The notes under the pieces are model-generated. The model was given only the letters and a program-made list of their open reading frames with translations, made no database searches and had not been told where the DNA came from. A stretch of 64,000 nucleotides of DNA. It comes from UBA9160 sp035489755 (GTDB taxonomy: Bacteria; Myxococcota_A; UBA9160). This document shows positions 52,800-62,166 of this stretch, one piece after another. Within the stretch, counting starts at the first letter, position 1; every line of letters starts with the position of its first letter. The stretch spans positions 109,064-173,063 of the forward strand of contig DATGZK010000010.1 of NCBI GenBank assembly GCA_035489755.1, given 5' to 3'. The translations under genes and the position numbers were made by a program.

Positions 52800-55198
52800 A
52801 TCGATCCAAGACCCTCCTCGCTGCTCTCAGCCTCGCGCTCTCCGCGGTATTCGGGCTCAAGGTAGGAGCGCAAGAAGTCCTGCCGCGACCTGAACCGCCT
52901 TTCAAGGGGCACATCGGCCGAACCGTCAAAGAATCTACACTGGACTTCCCGCCGGAGGTCAAGGCCCCAAAGGGAGCGCCCAATATCCTGCTGATCCTGA
53001 CCGACGACGTGGGCTTCGGCGCCTCGTCGCCCTTCGGTGGACCGATTCCGACGCCGACCCTGGAGCGGCTTGCGAAGAACGGTCTTCGGTACACGAAGTT
53101 TCACACCACGGCGCTCTGCTCGCCCACGCGCGCGGCGCTGCTTGCCGGTCGCAACCATCATTCCGCCGCGACCGGCGTCATCATGGAACTCGCCACCGGC
53201 TTCCCGGGTTACAACTCCCTCATGCCGAAGAGCGCCGGGACGTTCGCGCAGGTGCTCAAGGAAAACGGCTACAACACGGCGTGGTACGGCAAGAATCACA
53301 ACGTGCCCGACTGGCACAGCAGCCAAGCCGGACCCTTCGATCTTTGGCCGACAGGGCTTGGCTTTGAATACTTCTACGGCTTCCTCGGCGGCGATACCAG
53401 TCAGTGGGCGCCTGCCCTCTTCGAGAACATCAAGCCCATTGAGCCGCCGCACGACCAGCGGGACTATTTCTTCGACAAGGACATGGCCGACCACGCCATC
53501 GCTCGGATTCAACTCCTGCATGCAGTGGCTCCCGAGAAGCCTTGGCTCGTTTACTACGCTCCGGGTACGGCGCATGCCCCCCACCATGCGCCCAAGGAGT
53601 GGATCGCGAAGTTTAAAGGCAAGTTCGACATGGGCTGGGACAAGATGCGCGAAGCGACACTCGCCCGTCAAAAGGCCCTGGGCATCGTTCCGGCGGATAC
53701 GCAGCTCACGCCTCGGCCCAAAGAAATCCAGGCCTGGGATTCCCTCGATGCCGACCACAAGAAAGTCTATGCCCACATGATGGAGGTGTACGCCGCAGCA
53801 CTCTCTTATTGCGATACCCAGATGGGCCGCATTCTTGATGCGATCGATGCCATGGGCCAGACCGATAATACCCTGGTCATCTACATCCAGGGGGACAACG
53901 GCGCTAGCGCCGAAGGCACGCCGCAGGGTTTGCTGAACGAGATGTCCATCTTTAACGGCATTCCAGAAGACTTTAAGCAAGTGATGGCGCACATGGAAGA
54001 TCTTGGAGGACCGCTGACGTTCAACCACTACCCCGTCGGTTGGGCGCACGCCATGGACACCCCCTTCCAGTGGACCAAGCAGGTCGCCTCGCACTTCGGC
54101 GGGACGCGCAACGGCCTGGTCATCTCCTGGCCCGCACGGATCAAGGACAAGGGGGGAATCCGCGCGCAGTTCAGCAGCGTGATCGATATCTACCCGACGA
54201 TCCTCGAAGCCGTGGGAGTACAGACGCCGTCGATCCTCGAAGGTGTATCGCAGAAGCCGATCGAGGGCACAAGTATGGTTTACACCTTCGACGATGCGCA
54301 GGTGAAGTCCACTCACCGAACGCAGTATTTTGAAATGTTCGCGAACCGCGCCATCTACAACGACGGCTGGGTCGCCGCTACCACGCCCCCAGTCCTGCCT
54401 TGGGTTATGGCTACCAATGCGCCGCCCGTGGAAGACTACAAATGGGAGCTCTACAACGTAGACAAGGACTTCAGTGAGGCCAACGACCTCGCGGCGAAGG
54501 AACCCGAAAAGCTGCGCGAGTTGCAAAACCTGTTTTGGGTAGAAGCGGAAAAGTACAATGTGTTGCCCCTCGACAATAGTAAGACGGAACGCTTCGACGT
54601 GAGTCTTCGTCCAAGCCTGACGCGAGGTCGGACCGAGTTCACCTACTACCCCGGCATGGTCCGCCTGCCCGAGGGCAGCGCCCCGGACTTCAAGAACAAG
54701 TCGTACCGCATTGCCGCCGATCTGGAGATCCCTGCAGGGGGTGCAGAGGGTGTGCTGATGACGCAAGGAGGCCGGTTCAATGGCCTCGGGCTTTATCTGC
54801 TCAAAAGTCGCCCCGTCTTTTACTACAACCTCGTAGGTGTCGACCGCACCTCCATCGCTGGAAAGGATCCGCTGTCTCCGGGCAAACACACTGTCGTCGT
54901 GGATTTCAAGTATGACGGTGGCGGCATCGGCAAAGGTGGACTCGCCACGTTGACGGTGGACGGCAAGAAAGTGGCCGACGGCAAGATGGCGCGAAGCATC
55001 CCATTCCGCGTCTCGGCGGATGAGACCTTCGATGTGGGCGAGGACACGGGCACTCCCGTCAGCGAAGATTACAGGGTGCCATTCAAGTTCACCGGTACGC
55101 TCAACAAGCTCGTGATCAAACTCGGCGAAGCTGCGCTCAGCCCCGAGGAACAGAAGGAGCTCGACAAACAAGAGGGCGCGAACGAGCTAATCGACTAA
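52796..55198 (+). CDS. Arylsulfatase (formylglycine-type), secreted
   Basis: The ATG at 52796 gives 800 residues. A signal peptide occupies about residues 1-25. The sulfatase motif CSPTR is at 108-112, where Cys108 is converted to formylglycine, and the metal-site Asp pair is in LILTDDVG (70-71); GDNGAS further on supplies the other ligands. The catalytic domain ends near 560; the rest, with DLEIPAGGAEGVLMTQGGRF and strands to the end, is a beta-sandwich-like C-terminal region. Arylsulfatases release sulfate from organic esters. A maturase (FGE) is not visible in the window. Confidence 0.9.
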   Translation: MNRSKTLLAALSLALSAVFGLKVGAQEVLPRPEPPFKGHIGRTVKESTLDFPPEVKAPKGAPNILLILTDDVGFGASSPFGGPIPTPTLERLAKNGLRYTKFHTTALCSPTRAALLAGRNHHSAATGVIMELATGFPGYNSLMPKSAGTFAQVLKENGYNTAWYGKNHNVPDWHSSQAGPFDLWPTGLGFEYFYGFLGGDTSQWAPALFENIKPIEPPHDQRDYFFDKDMADHAIARIQLLHAVAPEKPWLVYYAPGTAHAPHHAPKEWIAKFKGKFDMGWDKMREATLARQKALGIVPADTQLTPRPKEIQAWDSLDADHKKVYAHMMEVYAAALSYCDTQMGRILDAIDAMGQTDNTLVIYIQGDNGASAEGTPQGLLNEMSIFNGIPEDFKQVMAHMEDLGGPLTFNHYPVGWAHAMDTPFQWTKQVASHFGGTRNGLVISWPARIKDKGGIRAQFSSVIDIYPTILEAVGVQTPSILEGVSQKPIEGTSMVYTFDDAQVKSTHRTQYFEMFANRAIYNDGWVAATTPPVLPWVMATNAPPVEDYKWELYNVDKDFSEANDLAAKEPEKLRELQNLFWVEAEKYNVLPLDNSKTERFDVSLRPSLTRGRTEFTYYPGMVRLPEGSAPDFKNKSYRIAADLEIPAGGAEGVLMTQGGRFNGLGLYLLKSRPVFYYNLVGVDRTSIAGKDPLSPGKHTVVVDFKYDGGGIGKGGLATLTVDGKKVADGKMARSIPFRVSADETFDVGEDTGTPVSEDYRVPFKFTGTLNKLVIKLGEAALSPEEQKELDKQEGANELID

Positions 55199-55424
55199 GC
55201 GCGCTCCTCGATAAGCCCGTCCACGTCCCGGTCGCGATTTCGGTGCAGGGGAGCCCGGGATCGCTCACCCCAACTGTTGGGCGACAGAACTGAGCACAAA
55301 GGAGCAAAGAAGAAGCCTCCAGACGCGGAGGCCATCATGGAGACAGTGCTCTCAGCGAGATCGCATTTGTCGTGGGTTTGGTCAGCGCGCTGCTTGGGAG
55401 GTTCGCGAAGCGCGCCGTTCCCAC

Positions 55425-56456
55425 CTAGGGGCTGCTATCGCTTCCGCCGGCCCCTGTCAGGTACAGTTGACACATCTTCGTGATACTCTCTGCCAAGAAG
55501 GGTAAGAGCGGCCGCATGGAGTGGATCTCAGGGCGTCCCACGGGCCAACCGAGGTAGCTAAGCCCTCGGGCCACGAGGAGATCCGGCAGCGACGCGAGTT
55601 CGTGCTCCGGGAAGGATCGGACTCTGCGATAGCCCTCGAGATAGCCGGCGAGCCCGACGTCGAATCCCCCGGAGATCTGGAGTGAGAAGATCGACGTCGC
55701 GAGTTCGAAGCCGACCCACGACCAGCCGCAGTCGTCGAAGTCGATGATGCGTGTCACCGCGCCGTCCACCAAAATGTTGTCGGGCACGAGGTCGCCGTGG
55801 ATCAAGGCACTGGCGGGACCGAGCGCGGCAAGGCGCTCCCGGACCCGGTCGCGGGCCAAGAGGACAATCGGGCGCTGTGCGTTCGTGAGCGCGTCAAGTT
55901 CCCAGAAGCGGCCGAAGGTCGGATCGTCCCCGACAAGGGTCTCCACGTCCCAGGACGGGCGGGTGAACGGCTCGGGGCGCTTCCAGCTTGCGGCGTGGAC
56001 ATGCATACGCGCCGCGAGCTCTCCCACGGCGAGGTAGAGGGCGCGCACCGCTTGGTCTGCGCCGGCAACGCCGGCCTCCAGGCTGCCGGGCGGCTGGCCA
56101 TCGATCCAGGCCATGACGTCGCACTGGCGCGCCTCGGGCACGCCATCGACCGCGGCGGTCGTCAGAACGTCGCCCATGCGCGTGTCGATTACGGTGGGGG
56201 TCGAGATGCCCACGGCGTCGAGGGCGCGCATCCACGCGACCTCCGAGCGGATGTCGCCGTCGCTGCGGTAGCGCGGACGGTGCACGCGCAGGACGGCGCG
56301 CGCACCGTCGGACGCCGTGACGGCGAAGACCGCGTTCTCGCGGTACTTGAGGAGCGCGACCTGCGGCGACGGAAGGGCCCAGGCGGACAGCGCACGCGAG
56401 GCTAGACGCGAGAGGCGCGCGACCTGCTCGTCCTGCTCCAACGCGGCGAAGTTCAC
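55425..56456 (-). CDS. APH-family kinase (choline/ethanolamine/hydroxylysine-kinase-like)
   Basis: The GTG-started protein has 343 residues. The nucleotide region RVHRPRYRSDGDIRSEVAWM, the catalytic loop HGDLVPDN at 220-227 and the metal-binding DFDD at 239-242 identify an APH-fold small-molecule kinase. Its ORF follows the aminotransferase gene with no gap (56456/56457), which suggests a functional pair. Whether it acts on an amino alcohol, hydroxylysine or an antibiotic is not known. Confidence 0.88.
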   Translation of the reverse strand: MNFAALEQDEQVARLSRLASRALSAWALPSPQVALLKYRENAVFAVTASDGARAVLRVHRPRYRSDGDIRSEVAWMRALDAVGISTPTVIDTRMGDVLTTAAVDGVPEARQCDVMAWIDGQPPGSLEAGVAGADQAVRALYLAVGELAARMHVHAASWKRPEPFTRPSWDVETLVGDDPTFGRFWELDALTNAQRPIVLLARDRVRERLAALGPASALIHGDLVPDNILVDGAVTRIIDFDDCGWSWVGFELATSIFSLQISGGFDVGLAGYLEGYRRVRSFPEHELASLPDLLVARGLSYLGWPVGRPEIHSMRPLLPFLAESITKMCQLYLTGAGGSDSSP

Positions 56457-57722
56457 CTACGCGACGCCTCCGGCCTCGACGTCGGTGAGCGCGGCGTCGA
56501 GGCGCTTGAGCAGTGCTTCGCAGTACGTGTCGTCCGCGAGGAGCCCGACCTTCCACTGCAAAACCGAAGGTGCGAAGCCGGAGAACATTGCCCACACGCC
56601 GCGACCGTAGAGCGCCCGGGAGAGCCGGATCGCCCCGCCGTCGACTCCAGTTTCGAGACCCATGACGAGCCCCTTCTGTCGGATGCCCGTTAGGTACGGG
56701 TGGCTTGCGCGCAGCTCCTCGAGGCCCTTGGCGAGGCGCCCTGCGGTGCGACGCGCGCCCGCGAGCACTTCCGGCCGCGAGCAGATCTCAAGCACACGCT
56801 TCGCGACGCGGCAGCCTGGCTCCGCCCCGCCGAAGGTGGAGACGTAGCCCCAGCCCTGCTCCTCCAGAAAGGCGCCGACGGACTTTGTCATCGTTACCGC
56901 TGCCATGGGATAGAGCCCGCCCGAGAGTCCTTTGCCCGTGACGAGGAGATCCGGCTCTACGCCCCATGCCTCGATGCCCCACAACCAGCCCGTGCGGCCG
57001 AGCCCCGTCTGCACCTCGTCGGCTACGTAGAGCGTACCCGTGCGCTCGCAGAGCGCCTTCACGCCCGGCAAGTAGCCGTCGCTCGGTACCGGGAAGCCGT
57101 AGGTCGCGGGGATCGTCTCCATCAGCACGCACGCTACGTCGCGGTTCGCGAGGGCGCGCTCCATCGCGGGGAGATCCTCGAACGGGACGGTGACGAACTC
57201 CGCGGGGTAATCCGCATGGAAGTAGCGCGCCATATCCGGGCGGCCGGCGGCGGCGCTCAGGCCGGTACGGCCGTGGTAGGCCGCCTCGAGGGACACGACC
57301 TTGCGGCGACCCGTGGCGTGGCGCGCGATGCGCAGCGCCAGGTCGTTCGCCTCGCTGCCCGACGGCACGAACACGCTGTAGTGGAGAGCACCTGGCGTGC
57401 AGCGCGCGAGCGCCTCTGCCAGCTCGGCGCGGGCCTCAGAGGGGAAGTGGTGATTGCCCACGTCGAGCTCGTCGAAGGACTGCCGCAGCAGTTCCACCAG
57501 CTCCGGATGGCGGTGACCCAGGTTGTACGTGCCTCCGTTCAGGTGCACGTCAAGAAGTTCGCGACCGTCGAGATCCCAGATTCGGTAGCCCTCGCGACGA
57601 CCAATCACGAGGGGCACGCCCAGCCGCTCCCACGCCGCCACGCGTGCCGGCATCAGATACTCGCGGGAAAGCGCGACCACGCGCTGCTTCCGCTCGGAGC
57701 AAGGAGTCGGGGGACGGCTCAT
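56457..57722 (-). CDS. Class III aminotransferase / phospho-lyase-like PLP enzyme
   Basis: AGGAGAG precedes the ATG at 57722; the protein has 421 residues. The fold-type I features include VHLNGGTYNLGHRHPELVE, VPSGSEANDLALRIARHATGR, the VADEVQTGLGRTG cofactor loop and LVTGKGLSGGLYPMAAV with the PLP Lys. It lies directly upstream of the APH-family kinase, the same pairing seen in eukaryotic hydroxylysine or ethanolamine catabolism (kinase plus phospho-lyase). A plain omega-transaminase role is equally possible. Confidence 0.88.
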   Translation of the reverse strand: MSRPPTPCSERKQRVVALSREYLMPARVAAWERLGVPLVIGRREGYRIWDLDGRELLDVHLNGGTYNLGHRHPELVELLRQSFDELDVGNHHFPSEARAELAEALARCTPGALHYSVFVPSGSEANDLALRIARHATGRRKVVSLEAAYHGRTGLSAAAGRPDMARYFHADYPAEFVTVPFEDLPAMERALANRDVACVLMETIPATYGFPVPSDGYLPGVKALCERTGTLYVADEVQTGLGRTGWLWGIEAWGVEPDLLVTGKGLSGGLYPMAAVTMTKSVGAFLEEQGWGYVSTFGGAEPGCRVAKRVLEICSRPEVLAGARRTAGRLAKGLEELRASHPYLTGIRQKGLVMGLETGVDGGAIRLSRALYGRGVWAMFSGFAPSVLQWKVGLLADDTYCEALLKRLDAALTDVEAGGVA

Positions 57723-58420
57723 GAGGCTCTCCTCGTCAGGGGGGTGGTGGCATTGTACCCGGAGCAGCGTGTGGCTGCGCCGCGCCCGAAAGCGGCCCAA
57801 CGCACCGCTCCGCTCGGGTCAAGCATTCCCTTCAGCCGATCGCGCGGCCCGATTCGACACGATCTAGCGTCACATGCACGGATCTGCGGGTGGTCGGCGA
57901 AAGGCGGGATCTCGTTGGCTGGAACGAGACGAGACGCCTCATCTCTCTCTTATGCGCCCAGCGCGACTCGAACATGCTCTCTTCAGTTCCGCAAACCGCC
58001 GAGGAAGCAAGAAGGCAGGTGAGGCTGCACGTGCTGCATTGCAAGGGCCTGCGCCGCGCTGCACAGGGACGCACTCACGCCGGCCGACCCCGGGGCGGTG
58101 GGGCGTCAATCTCTCCTTTCCAGCAAAGTGAAGGAGCGGCAGCACCTTCGCTCCAAGCTTATAAACCTGAGTAGCCGCAATCGGGGTAATCTGAACTCGA
58201 GGCACACCCGCCCGCGCCTTGGTCCGCGGCGCACGTCGGCGGAGCTGACGACAGGACCTCGGGCCCCGCGCGCGGACCCGGGCGGCTCTCAAGCTTGCTC
58301 CGGAGCTGCGCACCCTAGGTCGCTCTTGGTTCAGGCTCGCTTGCCCATCTTCCCCCTCATGCAGCTTCCGCGACCGGCCGAAGGTGTCGGCATCTGGGTT
58401 CTGACAGGAGGACTTCGAAC
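57723..58420. other. Intergenic stretch, about 700 bp
   Basis: No convincing gene. Around 57950-57970 the plus strand reads GCGCCCAGCGCGACTCGAAC, which looks like the reversed T-arm of a tRNA, but no acceptor or anticodon stem can be built, so I do not call a tRNA. Frames on both strands lack coding character. The lipoprotein promoter would be on the right. Confidence 0.4.
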
Positions 58421-58633
58421 ATGCAGTACCTGCGCCCGACCGTGGCCGGTCTCGCTCTACTCGTGGGCACATCGGGCTGCTTTATCCCCGTCGCTGCTCC
58501 GCCTTGGCGGGTAGATCAGCTTGAAGAGGAGCATCGGGACCACCATATCGAGATCTTGGAAGCGGCTCCGCCGCCAGAGCGCGAGTGTTGGCGCCACGGG
58601 GACCACTGGCACTGCCACCGCGACGAAGACTGA
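58421..58633 (+). CDS. Small lipoprotein
   Basis: An AGGAGG lies 10 bases before the ATG. The product of 70 residues has a signal peptide MQYLRPTVAGLALLVGTSGC with a lipobox-like TSGC (Cys20), followed by a His- and Glu-rich tail (EEEHRDHHIEILE, RHGDHWHCHRDED) that could bind metal ions. No family is recognised. It is convergent with the helical-protein gene. Confidence 0.7.
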   Translation: MQYLRPTVAGLALLVGTSGCFIPVAAPPWRVDQLEEEHRDHHIEILEAAPPPERECWRHGDHWHCHRDED

Positions 58634-58824
58634 CGATTGGTTGACGAGGAGAGCCACTCAGAGTAGAGCTCGTGAATCCCTGCTGAGCCACTCGAGTCCT
58701 CCGCTGTAGTCGACAGCGCGGTCCGCGCAAGTGACCAAGACGGCCCGACCGTGCAAACTCAGGAGATCGGATCTCGGGATTCGAAGCTCCCGGGATCCGC
58801 TCACCGTGGCTGCACCAAACCGGC

Positions 58825-59145
58825 TCACCCTGCGTGCGTGTGCACCGCCTTCTTGTGGGCGGGCCGGCCGGTCAGAATCTCCTTCGCGAGCTTGCCCACC
58901 TCCTCATTGACCTTGCGGATCACGTCGTACATCGCCCCGATGCTGGCCTCCTGGACCTTGCGTGCGCCCTTCGCCGTCTCCTCGAAGATGTCGAGTCGAT
59001 CGAGAATGTCGAGAGGCAGGTTCGCGATCGCCTTGTGAATTTCTTCGACGCTGGTTGCTCCGTCGTCGACTTCCCTCTGCACGAGATCCACGATCCTCTT
59101 GGCCTCGACCCGGCCGTCCTCCTTCGTCCTCTTGGCTTGTGTCAT
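58825..59145 (-). CDS. Conserved all-helical small protein
   Basis: The ATG at 59145 follows GGAGGAAACAACC; 106 residues. It is rich in charged residues, with SVEEIHKAIANLPLDILDRL and ARKVQEASIGAMYDVIRKVN, suggesting two or three long helices. Similar small proteins are scattered in Proteobacteria and some are phasin-like, but I give no function. Confidence 0.7.
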   Translation of the reverse strand: MTQAKRTKEDGRVEAKRIVDLVQREVDDGATSVEEIHKAIANLPLDILDRLDIFEETAKGARKVQEASIGAMYDVIRKVNEEVGKLAKEILTGRPAHKKAVHTHAG

Positions 59146-59383
59146 GGTTGTTTCCTCCACCGCCTAGCGGTATGCGGGTCCGGAATCAGTGCTTTGCACC
59201 CAGCGTGCCACCGCTCGATGCCATGTCCAGGCTGCGCCGCGGTGATCCGACGGCGAGTGAGGCCTGAAGGGCCGTCGGCGGGCCGGCGGATGCGACAGTT
59301 CGCCACAATCGGTGCGGTTGCTTGAACGACGCGTTTCCCTTCGGAGCCGGCACAGGTGATGCCCGAATTCAGTTGGCGATATC

Positions 59384-59399
59384 GATACATATATGTATC
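59384..59399. promoter_or_regulatory. Perfect 16-bp palindrome, candidate TetR operator
   Basis: GATACATATATGTATC is a perfect inverted repeat, with CGATATCG (59377-59384) abutting it, in an AT-rich island. It lies 60 bases upstream of the methyltransferase start and so could be bound by the TetR protein encoded by the second gene of the same transcription unit. Confidence 0.6.
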
Positions 59400-59458
59400 A
59401 TTTTAGGGGTCCCGGCAGCGGCCTTCCGCATCGCAGGCGAGGGGGGACGCGACGCACC

Positions 59459-60142
59459 GTGCTCACCTTCAAATCGATCGCCTACATCGTTTTCAACGTG
59501 GGCATCTTCGGCGTGATGCTATTTGTGCCGGCGGGCACCGTAGACTGGTGGCGCGCGTGGGTATTCATAGGGGTGGTTTTCCTTGCCACGTCAGCGATTG
59601 CAATCAACGTCTTCGCGCATAATGAGACCCTGCTTAACGAACGCCTCAAGTCACCCATCCAGACGGGACAGCCACTGGCGGATAAAATCATCCTCCTTCT
59701 GTGCCTCGCCGCGTGGGGCGGGCTGATTGTCTTCATTCCACTGGATGTGTTCCGATTTCATCTAATGCGTAATCCCGGGTTGCCCGTTTGCTCGCTCGGG
59801 TTGGTGCTGGTTGTCGCGGGTTATTCGCTCATTTATCTCGCGTTCCGGGAGAATGCTTTCGCCGCATCCGTAGTGAGATATCAGAAGGAGAGTCAGCACG
59901 TGGTGGTCGGTACTGGAGTCTATCGGCTCGTGCAACATCCGATGTATGCGGGCGGTTCACTCGCATGGGTCGGCGTGTCGATATGGCTGGGATCGTATGC
60001 GGCCGCGCTGCTGACGATTGTGCCGATCGGCATGATCGCTTTGCGGATCCTCATCGAGGAACGGTTTCTCCGTCGCGAGCTTAAGGGCTACGACGCCTAC
60101 GCAGCGGGCGTTCGATATCGCCTGATTCCCCTTCTTTGGTAG
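59459..60142 (+). CDS. ICMT/PEMT-like membrane methyltransferase
   Basis: The GTG at 59459, after a run of G, gives 227 residues; an ATG at 59393 would put the palindrome inside the gene and is unlikely. Several helices precede the conserved C-terminal block VVVGTGVYRLVQHPMYAGGS and EERFLRRELKGYDAYAAGVRYRLIP, the hallmark of isoprenylcysteine/phospholipid methyltransferase-like proteins that use SAM. Substrate unknown. It is followed by TetR after 9 bases. Confidence 0.85.
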   Translation: MLTFKSIAYIVFNVGIFGVMLFVPAGTVDWWRAWVFIGVVFLATSAIAINVFAHNETLLNERLKSPIQTGQPLADKIILLLCLAAWGGLIVFIPLDVFRFHLMRNPGLPVCSLGLVLVVAGYSLIYLAFRENAFAASVVRYQKESQHVVVGTGVYRLVQHPMYAGGSLAWVGVSIWLGSYAAALLTIVPIGMIALRILIEERFLRRELKGYDAYAAGVRYRLIPLLW

Positions 60143-60151
60143 GGGTAAACG

Positions 60152-60778
60152 ATGCAGGGACAAAGCACCAAACGCTCGAGGGGGCAGAATGGTCCTGGGC
60201 GGCCTAGAAGCCTAGCTGCTGATCAGGCGATCCTTCGCGCCGCGCTGGAGCTGTTCATCGAGTATGGCATAGACGGCGCGAGCATCGAACAGATTGCCGC
60301 CAGGGCGAGGGTCGCGAGGACTACGCTATATCGGCGCTGGTCTTCGAAGGAGGCGGTAATTGCGCAAGCAATCGCAGTCGCAAGAGGCGCTCCGGAGCGG
60401 CAGGCGGCGGTGAATCGAGTTGCGTTGCGCAGTTTGCCACGGCTGTTGGTCAATGCGCTCGCAGACACCCTGACCACACCCGATTCCCCGAAGCTAGCGG
60501 CAAGACTCATCGGTTCGGTCCCAAGTTGCCCGGAGCTGATGGCGGTCTATTGGAACAACTACTTGGTCCCGCGCCGTGAAATTATCGGCAAGGTTCTGGA
60601 GAGGGCGTGCGCCGAGGGCCTGATTCGTGAAGACTCCGACCCGGAGATTCTGCTCGACCTGATGGGCGGCGCGATCATTTATCACTTGTTGGTCCGCCCG
60701 GGAAACCGCGGCGTCAGAGAAATGCGCACGTACTTGTTTAAAGTGCTCCGCCAACTCGGCTTGGGTGAGGCGTTGTGA
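60152..60778 (+). CDS. TetR-family transcriptional regulator
   Basis: The 208-residue protein has the N-terminal HTH (GASIEQIAARARVARTTLYRRWSSKEAVI, about residues 42-70) and a helical effector domain of the TetR_C_16-like type. It is co-transcribed with the methyltransferase and probably autoregulates through the 59384 palindrome. Confidence 0.9.
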   Translation: MQGQSTKRSRGQNGPGRPRSLAADQAILRAALELFIEYGIDGASIEQIAARARVARTTLYRRWSSKEAVIAQAIAVARGAPERQAAVNRVALRSLPRLLVNALADTLTTPDSPKLAARLIGSVPSCPELMAVYWNNYLVPRREIIGKVLERACAEGLIREDSDPEILLDLMGGAIIYHLLVRPGNRGVREMRTYLFKVLRQLGLGEAL

Positions 60779-61584
60779 GTACGGCGGCGCCAAGGGAATA
60801 CGCCTTCCGGCTCCGCGGAAAGTAGAAGTAAGCACGCACGTTGCTGATTGAGTAAGCACTTGTCGCCTCGACAGCATCCCCGGAAAAAACAATGGGAGGA
60901 AGTTCGCCTCCTCGTCGCCCTCGCGCGACGTCTAATAGTGCACCCCCTTGAAGAGATCAGCTTTAGCCACAAGCGTCTCGGCCACAAGAACGGCTATCCC
61001 ATAAGTCGTCACCTTGTCCTTGCCGGGGATGAAGTCGGTGTAGCAGTGCGCCACGAGGCCACCCGGCAACTGAAGTGTTGCTGGTAGCAGCTACTTCGCC
61101 TCGAACTCTTCTGCGGTGGGTGCGATGGGCTGGGCAATTCCTGGCTGAATGCCTTGGGAGCATTCGTTGAGTTGTGAATGAGGCCTTCTCGGCCGCTCAC
61201 TCGTCCAGAAACATCGAGGTGGGAGGCCGTGGGACCGATTTCCTTAGCACTGGGACGAAGCGCGCTCTTCTAGCCGTATTGTGTGAAGATCAATCTTTTC
61301 GGTACCGCTCTTCGAGAGAATACGAGTTCCCGCAGCCGTCTTGGCCGTACGTTAAGCACTCCTTCCATACCATTGGCGGTACTCGTTCCGTGGTCTCGGT
61401 GGGCAATTCCCCTGGATCCAGGGATACCGGCGGTCTCCCGACCCGGGGTAGGCTGTGCTTTACCTGCGCCGAGCAGGGAGTTGCAGTCCGGCTCATCTCA
61501 TTACCGGATCTCGCCGTTTTTTAGTTTCCGCTCCTTGAGCCGGGGGGATTGAGACCATCACAGCAGAAATAGGAGAATTGCAGT
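60779..61584. other. Intergenic stretch, about 800 bp, with a decayed gene
   Basis: No intact gene. A fragmentary coding frame on the minus strand is listed separately (60932-61200). The right part holds shadow frames only. GGATCCAGGGATACC near 61425 and the adjoining GC-rich patch show no recognised signal. Confidence 0.4.
60932..61200 (-). pseudogene. Decayed gene fragment
   Basis: One minus-strand frame reads GIAQPIAPTAEEFEAK, an in-frame TAG (61093-61091), then LLPATLQLPGGLVAHCYTDF and IPGKDKVTTYGIAVLVAETL, ending KGVHY and stop. The composition looks like real protein on both sides of the stop, and there is no start. I do not recognise the family. It could be a degraded C-terminus of a gene lost from here. 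Confidence 0.3.
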
Positions 61585-62166
61585 ATGTCCGGAAAAAATA
61601 CAGCAGTCGTGGGTATCTACCCCAACTACTCGAGCGTGGAGAACGCTGTCGATATCCTCAAGGAGGCCGGATTTCGGAAGACGGATATTTCCGTACTGTT
61701 TCCAGAGAAAACAGGCTCCAAGCACTTTGCCCAGCACAAAGGAACCAAGGCGCCAGAGGGCGCAGCCGCAAGCGCGGGAACCGGCGCCATTGTAGGAGGT
61801 GCACTGGGCTGGTTGGTGGGCATCGGCGCTCTGATGATACCCGGCTTGGGCCCTTTTATTGCCGCAGGTCCGATCATGACAGCTCTTGCGGGAATGGGCG
61901 TGGGTGGTGCAGTCGGCGGGATAACGGGTGCACTGATTGGCATGGGGATCTCCGAACACGAAGCGAAGCGTTACGAGGTCCGGGTAAAGGAGGGCGCAAT
62001 CCTCCTCTCGGTGCATTCGGATGATTCGAGCTGGACGAAGCGAGCTCAGGAGATCCTGCAGCGGACAGGAGCGCAGGATATCTCGTCAACCAGCGGGAGC
62101 GGCACCGACTACGTTAGGGGCGATAGAGCGCCCGCGCCCGCGACTACGGGCGGGGGGTCACTATAG
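61585..62166 (+). CDS. Glycine-zipper stress protein (low-temperature/general-stress-like)
   Basis: AGGAGA sits before the ATG; 193 residues. The start SGKNTAVVGIYPNYSSVENAV and DILKEAGFRKTDISVLFPE form the small N-terminal domain, then a glycine-rich membrane-spanning stretch with several GxxxG repeats (about residues 60-125), and a soluble end with VRVKEGAILLSVHSDDSSW. This is the layout of proteins annotated as general stress or low-temperature-induced. Function unknown. Confidence 0.75.
   Translation: MSGKNTAVVGIYPNYSSVENAVDILKEAGFRKTDISVLFPEKTGSKHFAQHKGTKAPEGAAASAGTGAIVGGALGWLVGIGALMIPGLGPFIAAGPIMTALAGMGVGGAVGGITGALIGMGISEHEAKRYEVRVKEGAILLSVHSDDSSWTKRAQEILQRTGAQDISSTSGSGTDYVRGDRAPAPATTGGGSL

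Noticed and set aside
57939..58472. Possible minus-strand gene and a tRNA-like T-arm (GCGACTCGAAC)
   Set aside because: The frame has no ribosome-binding site or recognisable motif, and no acceptor or anticodon stem can be paired for a tRNA, so it is at most a chance fragment.
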